A DNA stretch of 64,000 nt. Source: Chryseobacterium defluvii. Its GTDB lineage: Bacteria; Bacteroidota; Bacteroidia; Flavobacteriales; Weeksellaceae. Where the stretch lies: positions 63,145 to 127,144 of the forward strand of contig NZ_JACHLE010000005.1 of NCBI RefSeq assembly GCF_014204415.1, read 5' to 3'. The notes under the pieces were generated by a model that ran no database searches, was not told the DNA's origin, and was given only the letters and a program-made list of their open reading frames with translations. The stretch's first letter is position 1, and the number at the start of each line of letters is the position of its first letter. The position numbers and the translations under genes were made by a program. Shown in pieces: positions 58,289 through 64,000 of the stretch.

Positions 58289-59322
58289 TATTTTTCAGAT
58301 GTATGAGATAAACTCCAATACTGATCCTGATCCTCAACAAATAAACATTCGATAAAGGAGTCTAAAGACATCATATAAAGTGTTTTCTCGTCAGGCTTCG
58401 TAAATTCCGTAGTGAAAAAATCAGGTTTCAGACTTACATTTTCCCGGTCAATGATCAGAATATTATCGGGATTATAAAAAGGATAATTCTTAATATCCGC
58501 ATTGGTGGTCACCAGTTTTCTGCCTGCCGCCAGTACCTCAAAGGTCCTGATAGTCAAACCTTCCTGAAAGGGTTTATTAATATCCAGAACCGACTTCGAT
58601 TTCCCGTAGTATGCTATGATCTCCTGATGGCTTAATTTTTTAAAGCTGACCTTCCTAAGATCGAACTGCTTAAGGTTTTTATCTATAAGTTTTTTCAGCC
58701 TGAACGCTGCCCTACCCATCGCATAATAGTAAAAAAAACATTTCAAATGAAGCTGATCCGCTACTGCTTTCACCTTTTCCCCTACTACATAACGGTCTGT
58801 ATGGGCACTTCCGATAAATACCATATCATACTCAAAAGAGGTAACTTCTCCTCTGTCTTTATATTCTTCCAGATAAAATAAGGGTCTGAAATGCAAATGA
58901 TAGGTATGGGCATCACTGCGCTCAAAAGTAAATTTTTTATCAAAATACTTTAAATTCGCAACCAGACCGGGATATTCCGTTAAAGGATCAAAATTATAAT
59001 GGATCATTTCCATACGGGGATTATTTCTTTTAATTTCTTCAAGAAAAAAAACAGGAATGGCTTCTCCCTTGATGAGAAGAAAATAATCGTATTTCCGGTG
59101 CTGAATTTCTTTTAAAATTCTTTTATAATAGGTATGGATTTGCAGCTGGTACAGCTTTTTATTGAACCGGATAATTCCTTTTGAGAAATTGGAATTGGAA
59201 GGCCTTTCATCATAAAAATCAACCTCTGCCCCCCATTCGGTAAGCCGCTTCGCGATCGCTCTTTCGTATTTAAAAAAACTTACCGAAAGGAAAAGTATCT
59301 TTTTATCCTTTAAACCTGTCAT
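58288..59322 (-). CDS. CgeB-like glycosyltransferase
   Basis: A 344-residue glycosyltransferase with a GT-B-like layout of the CgeB/spore-maturation group. Typical segments: KILFLSVSFFKYERAIAKRLTEWGAEVDFYD at the start, MIHYNFDPLTEYP, VFIGSAHTDRY, and the sugar-nucleotide-binding end LDINKPFQEGLTIRTFEVLAAGRKLVTTNADI. It is last in a four-gene glycan operon and overlaps the epimerase gene by 4 bases. The sugar and acceptor are unknown. Confidence 0.84.
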   Translation of the reverse strand: MTGLKDKKILFLSVSFFKYERAIAKRLTEWGAEVDFYDERPSNSNFSKGIIRFNKKLYQLQIHTYYKRILKEIQHRKYDYFLLIKGEAIPVFFLEEIKRNNPRMEMIHYNFDPLTEYPGLVANLKYFDKKFTFERSDAHTYHLHFRPLFYLEEYKDRGEVTSFEYDMVFIGSAHTDRYVVGEKVKAVADQLHLKCFFYYYAMGRAAFRLKKLIDKNLKQFDLRKVSFKKLSHQEIIAYYGKSKSVLDINKPFQEGLTIRTFEVLAAGRKLVTTNADIKNYPFYNPDNILIIDRENVSLKPDFFTTEFTKPDEKTLYMMSLDSFIECLFVEDQDQYWSLSHTSEK

Positions 59323-60452
59323 TTTAAAAGGCCTTTAACTTTCATTTCTTCGAGGGATTCTTTGAATTTCACATCCCGGACATTCTGCTGCAATACCCAG
59401 TTTGTAAATTTTGACATCCCTTCTCCGAAAGATATTTTAGGATAAAAATCCAGTCTGGATTTAATTTTACTGATATCTGCAAAATTATGCCTGATATCCC
59501 CCACACGGAACTGCCCCGAAATATTGATCTCAAAATCTCTGTTATAGGATTTTTTCAGGTTTTCAGCAACGGCTGTTACGCTGGTAGGAATTCCGGTTCC
59601 CACATTAAAAACTTCCCCATTGGCCGCATCATTCTCAATACATTTGATCACAGCTTCTACAGCATCATCCACATGGATAAAATCCCTTGACTCCTTACCA
59701 TCCTCAAATACATTGATATCATTTCCGTTGAGGATCTGTGAGGAAAAGATAGACAGAATTCCCGTATAAGGATTCAATAAGGACTGCCCTTCTCCATATA
59801 CATTCTGGAACCGCAATGCCACCGGTGCCACTCCCATGGAAGCGCAGGCGGTCATTACCATTTGCTCCTGGGTATATTTGGTGATCCCGTAAATAGAGGT
59901 GGGATGAATTTTGGATTCTTCATCTGTAGGAAGTGCCGTAAGGAACTGCCCGTCGGGATATTGTATTTCAAAATTCCCTTTTCTCATCGCTTCTACATTC
60001 CTTGGTTTCGGGTAGATAAGCCCCAACTCGGGATGCAGGTATTTTCCTTCTCCATAGACTGCTCTGGAAGAGGCTATAATCACTTTTTTAATCTGGTGAG
60101 GTCTGTTAACCAACAGATCCAGCATTTTTGCCGTCCCGGAAACATTCACCCCGGTATATTTTTCAATCTGATACATGGATTGCCCTGTACCTGTTTCTGC
60201 CGCCAAATGAACGATGATATCCTTTCCTTCGGCAGCTTTTTCCCAGTCTTCACTGTTCACTACATCACCTTTGATAAAACTGACCTGTCCGGCAATGCTC
60301 CTGTACAAAGGGGAATCTGTTTCAGGATCCTTCCCGTGGATCTGGGAAGAAAGGTTGTCCAAAACAGTCACCTCATATCCCATCTCCTTAAGCTGTAACG
60401 ATAGTTTGCTTCCGATAAATCCTGCTCCCCCTGTGATTAAAATATTCTTCAT
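59319..60452 (-). CDS. NAD-dependent epimerase/dehydratase
   Basis: A 377-residue extended-SDR enzyme for nucleotide sugars. The NAD-binding loop ITGGAGFIGSKLS is at the start, and the catalytic Tyr-x3-Lys is in TSIYGITKYTQ; the substrate-site segments RFQNVYGEGQSL and GKESRDFIHVDDAVEAV are clear. It may make a UDP- or dTDP-linked sugar for the cell-surface polymer. It lies 6 bases after the acyltransferase gene and overlaps the next gene. Confidence 0.9.
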   Translation of the reverse strand: MKNILITGGAGFIGSKLSLQLKEMGYEVTVLDNLSSQIHGKDPETDSPLYRSIAGQVSFIKGDVVNSEDWEKAAEGKDIIVHLAAETGTGQSMYQIEKYTGVNVSGTAKMLDLLVNRPHQIKKVIIASSRAVYGEGKYLHPELGLIYPKPRNVEAMRKGNFEIQYPDGQFLTALPTDEESKIHPTSIYGITKYTQEQMVMTACASMGVAPVALRFQNVYGEGQSLLNPYTGILSIFSSQILNGNDINVFEDGKESRDFIHVDDAVEAVIKCIENDAANGEVFNVGTGIPTSVTAVAENLKKSYNRDFEINISGQFRVGDIRHNFADISKIKSRLDFYPKISFGEGMSKFTNWVLQQNVRDVKFKESLEEMKVKGLLK

Positions 60453-60458
60453 ATGATT

Positions 60459-61010
60459 CTAGCTAAACTTTTCCCATTGACCTGTTTCGGGATTATATTT
60501 CTTTACAATTCTTGCCGGTGCCCCCACAATAACACAATAATCGGGAAACTCACCTCTTACTACGGAATTGGCTCCTACAATGCACTGCTTTCCGAGCTTA
60601 GTTCCTGCCATTATTGCAGCTCCCATTCCGATATAACAGTTCTCCCCGATCATAGTATCCCTGATTTTATATTCCTGATTTACAACATGTTTTCCGATCT
60701 CTTCATATTCATGATCGATGTTCGTAATGAATACATTGGCCAGGATCAGCGAGCTTTTTCCGATCACTAAATTTCCTGCCGAAGTAATGTGCACGTTCTG
60801 CGAGATCACCACATCCTCCCGGATATGAATGTTCCCCGAACGATGGACTTCCATTCTCAGATGCGGGAAGATCCGCACTTTTTTATCTATAAAAACCTTT
60901 TTGGTTCCCATCAGAAACAAAGGCCTGCCCAAATAGGAAGGCAATGCAAACTTTCCGAAGAAAGGTGCATACAGCAATGCTCTGAGTGCCCAAAAATATT
61001 TATAAATCAT
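60459..61010 (-). CDS. hexapeptide-repeat acyltransferase
   Basis: A 183-residue left-handed beta-helix acyltransferase (WcaF/maltose-acetyltransferase-like). Hexapeptide repeats run from VVISQNVHITSAGNLVIGKS to GENCYIGMGAAIMAGTKLGKQCIVGANSVV, with the active-site His in FITNIDHEYEEIGKHV. It probably O-acetylates a surface sugar. It overlaps the GT2 gene by 4 bases. Confidence 0.9.
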   Translation of the reverse strand: MIYKYFWALRALLYAPFFGKFALPSYLGRPLFLMGTKKVFIDKKVRIFPHLRMEVHRSGNIHIREDVVISQNVHITSAGNLVIGKSSLILANVFITNIDHEYEEIGKHVVNQEYKIRDTMIGENCYIGMGAAIMAGTKLGKQCIVGANSVVRGEFPDYCVIVGAPARIVKKYNPETGQWEKFS

Positions 61011-61798
61011 AATTTATTTTTAAAAATCCTGATCAGGTATTTCATCTTCGAAAATAAGAAAAACAAAATATACTCAAAGTAGCTGATCCTTTTTGTCCGG
61101 TACATTTCCAGCAGATTTTTCTGTATTCCCTTTTCCATTTCCGGAAGATCGGCAGATAACCCTGAAACACCGTATGATCTTTTTCCTCCTCCTGTAAAAG
61201 CCAATTCTTCTGCTAAGATATACATATTATTATTTTTGGAAACCCTCATCCAGTAATTGGCATCTTCTGAGTATTTCTGATTCTCATCAAAAAAGCCCGT
61301 ATTTTCCAAGACTTTACGTTGGAATAATGCTGTTGAAGTTTGCCCGTCTACTCTTAAAAGAAGTTTCTTAAGGCTCATCTCAGCGAGGTTATTTTTATCT
61401 TTTTTATAAGGAAACCATATTTTTTCCCCGTTTCTTAAGGCGGTAATAAAATCTACATGAAAAAGTGAATTCTTCAAAAATTTCATCTGTCTTTCAGTCT
61501 TTTCGGGAAGCCATTCATCATCAGAATCCAGCAGGGCTATGTATTCTCCCTTTGAAGCCTTTAATCCTGTATTCCTTGCTTTTGAAACCCCGCCATTAGC
61601 CTGGTTAATAAGCTGAATATTTATTTCCGGGTGAGTTTTAATGTAATCTTTCACCAGATCTTCACTTCTATCCGTAGAACCGTCATTCACAATGATGATT
61701 TCAAATTCCTGTATCCCGACCGTTTGTGCCTCGACTGAACGTAAAGCATTCATGATGGTCTTTTCTGCATTGTACATGGGAATTATTACGGAAATCAT
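61007..61798 (-). CDS. family 2 glycosyltransferase
   Basis: A 263-residue GT-A enzyme. It has the GT2 start VIIPMYNAEKTIMNALRSV, the nucleotide-binding NDGSTDRSEDL, the DxD-type metal motif in YIALLDSDDEWLPEK, and the acceptor-side DENQKYSEDANYWMRV. It adds a sugar to a surface glycan precursor. First gene of the glycan operon, 29 bases after recR and probably read through from it. Confidence 0.9.
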   Translation of the reverse strand: MISVIIPMYNAEKTIMNALRSVEAQTVGIQEFEIIIVNDGSTDRSEDLVKDYIKTHPEINIQLINQANGGVSKARNTGLKASKGEYIALLDSDDEWLPEKTERQMKFLKNSLFHVDFITALRNGEKIWFPYKKDKNNLAEMSLKKLLLRVDGQTSTALFQRKVLENTGFFDENQKYSEDANYWMRVSKNNNMYILAEELAFTGGGKRSYGVSGLSADLPEMEKGIQKNLLEMYRTKRISYFEYILFFLFSKMKYLIRIFKNKL

Positions 61799-61827
61799 TC
61801 AGGCCGGTTTAAAAGTTATGGTCATTA

Positions 61828-62442
61828 TTAAGCACTTCCTTCATCATAAGGCAGCCTGTTGAGAATAGATCTGCCCAAAGAGATCTCATCAGCATATTCC
61901 AGCTCATCTCCTACCGAAATCCCACGGGCAATACTTGAAAATTTTACTCTAAAGCCTTTAAATTTCTTGTAAATATAATAGGCTGTAGTATCTCCTTCCA
62001 TAGTGGCACTTAAAGCAAATATAAACTCCGTCACTTTTCCCTCATTCAGTTTCCTTTCAATACTCGGGATATTCAGCTGATTGGGGCCTATCCCTTCCAT
62101 GGGTGAGATCTTGCCGCCCAGAATAAGGTATTTCCCGGTATACTTCCCTGTATTTTCAATGGCAATGACATCCCTTACATCTTCCACAATACAGATAACA
62201 TCATCATTTCTTTTAGGATTGCTACATATCTCACAAACATCAAAATCAGAAAAATTATGGCAGTCTTTGCAATATTTTATATCATTCACAAGGTTAATAA
62301 GGGAATTCCCGAGACTCACCGCCCTTGAATTGGGCTGCTTTAATAAATGCAATGCCAGCCGTAAAGCAGTTTTCCTGCCAATTCCCGGCAATCCCGAAAT
62401 TTCATCCACCGCTTTTGCCAAAACTTTACTAGGGTAATCCAT
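61828..62442 (-). CDS. recR: recombination mediator RecR
   Basis: A 204-residue RecFOR-pathway protein. Helix-hairpin-helix at the start ([20 protein letters not shown]), a four-Cys zinc finger (Cys58, Cys61, Cys70, Cys73) and a Toprim domain with [18 protein letters not shown] start at ATG 62442, because the -7 box TATTTTTG lies just upstream at 62448-62455 and the longer frame would reach past it. The promoter is 5 bases from the ATG, so the message is probably leaderless. Confidence 0.95.
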   Translation of the reverse strand: MDYPSKVLAKAVDEISGLPGIGRKTALRLALHLLKQPNSRAVSLGNSLINLVNDIKYCKDCHNFSDFDVCEICSNPKRNDDVICIVEDVRDVIAIENTGKYTGKYLILGGKISPMEGIGPNQLNIPSIERKLNEGKVTEFIFALSATMEGDTTAYYIYKKFKGFRVKFSSIARGISVGDELEYADEISLGRSILNRLPYDEGSA

Positions 62443-62447
62443 AATGA

Positions 62448-62455
62448 CAAAAATA
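62448..62455 (-). promoter_or_regulatory. -7 promoter box of probably leaderless recR
   Basis: TATTTTTG on the minus strand ends 5 bases before ATG 62442. Confidence 0.6.
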
Positions 62456-62521
62456 AAACAAAAACATGAGTATTTATAGTTTATCAAACTTAAAATCTTC
62501 TGCTGTTTGCTTTAAAACATT

Positions 62522-62529
62522 TATCTTTG
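62522..62529 (+). promoter_or_regulatory. -7 promoter box for the LURP-one-like gene
   Basis: TATCTTTG, exact TAnnTTTG, 26 bases before ATG 62556. Confidence 0.55.
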
Positions 62530-62555
62530 GGCTGACATGTAAAAAAATAAACTAA

Positions 62556-63161
62556 ATGATACTCAACAACCTGAATTATCCTCTGGATTTTAAATTCAAG
62601 ATCTCAACATTATCCAGTGATTTCAACATTACGGACAGGAATGGAAATTATGTGGCCTATGTACGTCAGAAAATGTTTAAACTTAAAGAAGACGTTATTG
62701 TATTTAATGACGAAAGCAAATCAAAAGAGCTTTTCAGGATTAAAGCCAATCAGTGGATCGATTTTAATTCTTCTTATTCTTTAAGTGACCTTGTAAACAA
62801 TAAAAACTTCGGAAGACTGGCCAGAAAAGGGATGCGTTCTCTATGGAAATCCTCCTACGATGTTCTGGACGCCAACGACCAGCCTAAATTTACCGTTACG
62901 GAAGATAACGCATGGGTAAAATTCTTTGACGGAATTGTTGGTGAGATCCCTGTCATCGGAATGTTTACCGGCTATTTCCTGAATCCTTCCTACACTGTAA
63001 GAGGAACAGACGGAAAAGAATATTTTAAACTTAAAAAAATGCCTTCTTTCTTCGGCAGGAGATTTCAGCTGGACAGAATGATCGATATTGATGACGAAGA
63101 CGAAAGTCTGGTTGTCCTGTCACTACTGATGATGGTACTTCTGGAAAGAGCCCGCGGATAA
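62556..63161 (+). CDS. LURP-one/tubby C2-like protein
   Basis: A 201-residue beta-rich protein. ILNNLNYPLDFKFKISTLSS then FNITDRNGNYVAYVRQKMFKLKEDVIVFND is typical of LURP-one-related/scramblase-like folds. A hydrophobic segment near residues 127-142 (FFDGIVGEIPVIGMFTGYF) and a C-terminal one (SLVVLSLLMMVLLE) suggest membrane contact. Function unknown. A lipoprotein gene follows 10 bases later. Confidence 0.72.
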   Translation: MILNNLNYPLDFKFKISTLSSDFNITDRNGNYVAYVRQKMFKLKEDVIVFNDESKSKELFRIKANQWIDFNSSYSLSDLVNNKNFGRLARKGMRSLWKSSYDVLDANDQPKFTVTEDNAWVKFFDGIVGEIPVIGMFTGYFLNPSYTVRGTDGKEYFKLKKMPSFFGRRFQLDRMIDIDDEDESLVVLSLLMMVLLERARG

Positions 63162-63171
63162 AACAGAAACA

Positions 63172-63669
63172 ATGAAATATAGACTCCTTCTTTTTATAGC
63201 GCTCACACTGACCGCCTGTAAAAAAGACAAAGAAACACTTACCAATAGTAAACCTGTTGATTCCCTGACTATTTCTCAGGATTCCGCAAAAGCCGGCAGT
63301 TCTTCAGATTCAGGGAAAATTTTGGTCGAAATATTTCCTTTTCCTAAAGAAATTAAAGAATGTTCCTGCTATTTTGCCAGAAACAGGGCTGATTTCGAAG
63401 CTGAAAAATACATCTATGCTGATGATGCTGGAAAAACAGCTTATATGAAATTAGACGGTCAGAGACTGATTCTTAACCTGATCTCCTCAAATGATCTGGA
63501 AGTAGATGATGAACTGAGTAAAGAAATAGAAAATGAAAACTATAAAATCTCTGTAAAAGGCAAAAAAATAAAAAGCGAAGAAGCTTTATTATTTGAAGGT
63601 ACCCTGACCATTGAAAAAGCTGACGGAACAACGGTCTCACTTCCTATTTATGGAGAGTGTGGATGCTAA
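63172..63669 (+). CDS. lipoprotein, unknown
   Basis: A 165-residue lipoprotein (lipobox LTAC, Cys16). A Ser-rich linker (about 23-47) is followed by a compact domain with two cysteine pairs, KECSCYFAR and GECGC at the very end, that could form disulfides or a metal site. No family recognised. It lies 10 bases after the LURP-one-like gene, so they are probably one transcript. Confidence 0.68.
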   Translation: MKYRLLLFIALTLTACKKDKETLTNSKPVDSLTISQDSAKAGSSSDSGKILVEIFPFPKEIKECSCYFARNRADFEAEKYIYADDAGKTAYMKLDGQRLILNLISSNDLEVDDELSKEIENENYKISVKGKKIKSEEALLFEGTLTIEKADGTTVSLPIYGECGC

Positions 63670-63673
63670 GAGG

Positions 63674-63713
63674 TAAAATCGTAAAGCTGCAAATTTGCCT
63701 TTTTGCGATTTTA
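63674..63713 (+). terminator. hairpin after the lipoprotein gene
   Basis: TAAAATCG (63674-63681) pairs with CGATTTTA (63706-63713), with further pairing inside; T-rich sequence follows. Confidence 0.55.
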
Positions 63714-63734
63714 TCATTTTGCCTTTTTTATTCG

Positions 63735-63742
63735 TAATTTTG
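63735..63742 (+). promoter_or_regulatory. -7 promoter box for pepD
   Basis: TAATTTTG, exact TAnnTTTG, 15 bases before ATG 63758. Confidence 0.6.
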
Positions 63743-63757
63743 AAAAAAATAAATTGT

Positions 63758-64000
63758 ATGGAATTATCCAATATAGAACCACAAATAATCTGGAAGAACT
63801 TCTCCAAACTCAATACCGTTCCAAGACCTTCAAAAAAGGAAGGGAAGGTAATAGCATTCATCAAAGAATTTGGTGAAAACCTGGGACTGGAAACTACAGT
63901 AGATGAAGTAGGAAACGTTATCATTAAAAAACCTGCCACACCGGGCATGGAAAACCGAAAATCCATCATCTTACAGTCTCACCTGGATATGGTTTGCCAG
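63758..64000 (+). CDS. pepD: aminoacyl-histidine dipeptidase, 3' end outside window
   Basis: The first 81 residues of an M20C zinc dipeptidase. The start MELSNIEPQIIWKNFSKLNT then VPRPSKKEGKVIAFIKEFGE is characteristic of PepD, and ILQSHLDMVCQ contains the first zinc-ligand His. It hydrolyses Xaa-His and related dipeptides in the cytoplasm. The frame is open to the right edge. Confidence 0.88.
   Translation, partial: MELSNIEPQIIWKNFSKLNTVPRPSKKEGKVIAFIKEFGENLGLETTVDEVGNVIIKKPATPGMENRKSIILQSHLDMVCQ

Noticed and set aside
59862..60398. 178-codon plus-strand frame opposite the epimerase
   Set aside because: Shadow of the epimerase coding sequence; no recognisable motif.

Overview
The window looks like chromosomal DNA of a Chryseobacterium-type flavobacterium (Bacteroidota, Weeksellaceae). 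The sequence reasons are low GC, the Bacteroidota -7 promoter box TAnnTTTG in front of many genes with almost no Shine-Dalgarno sequences, Trx/TonB/T9SS-type cell-envelope proteins, a Bacteroidota curli operon, a short GG-leader-like peptide of the Chryseobacterium bacteriocin-like kind, and dispersed short inverted repeats between genes. The genus is inferred; no rRNA or tRNA gene was seen. Nearly all of the sequence is ordinary chromosome. No phage, plasmid, intact insertion sequence or CRISPR array was found.

Layout. 1-3.9 kb: end of a kdp-type potassium locus (outer-membrane barrel, cytosolic KdpD sensor, separate histidine kinase). 4-8 kb: a decayed type II toxin-antitoxin pair whose toxin is cut and joined to a membrane protein, then small membrane, lipoprotein and cupin genes. 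8.2-13.8 kb: polA, HU, a 29-residue basic protein and RNase G. 13.9-17.2 kb: a T9SS-secreted delta-60 repeat protein, a small bacteriocin-like peptide, a PD40 propeller protein and OsmC. 17.4-23.7 kb: a LuxR-type regulator facing a six-gene curli operon (csgA-csgB-csgH/E-csgF-csgG-lipoprotein). 23.9-31 kb: CoA pyrophosphatase, acyltransferase, Mpl (peptidoglycan recycling), nitronate monooxygenase, AlkD-type glycosylase, aldo/keto reductase, GNAT. 31-33.7 kb: a LysR regulator divergent from a quinone reductase/quinol monooxygenase/DJ-1 operon. 33.8-38.4 kb: Crp-like regulator with DoxX and AhpD-like proteins, DUF1304, and a thioredoxin translationally coupled to a TonB receptor. 38.5-46.5 kb: tyrosine catabolism (hmgA, CoA-transferase, hppD, fahA). 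47.7-48.8 kb: an overlapping HipA-like kinase/DUF3037 pair. 48.9-58.2 kb: TonB receptor with an operator-like palindrome, PcrA/UvrD helicase, paired M16 peptidases, secG. 58.3-62.4 kb: recR followed by a four-gene surface-glycan operon. 62.5-64 kb: a LURP-one-like protein, a lipoprotein and the start of pepD.

How the genes work together. The curli genes form a complete assembly line: two curlin subunits, a periplasmic CsgE fused to what looks like a CsgH amyloid-inhibitor domain, CsgF, the CsgG pore fused to a barrel, and an uncharacterised propeller lipoprotein. A hairpin after csgA should make the major subunit far more abundant than the export parts. The tyrosine genes convert 4-hydroxyphenylpyruvate to fumarate plus acetoacetate, and the CoA-transferase may activate the acetoacetate; a maleylacetoacetate isomerase is not present. 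Best candidates for under-described biology are the CsgH-CsgE fusion and the propeller lipoprotein, the HipA-like kinase/DUF3037 pair, the bacteriocin-like peptide, and several genes that look leaderless.
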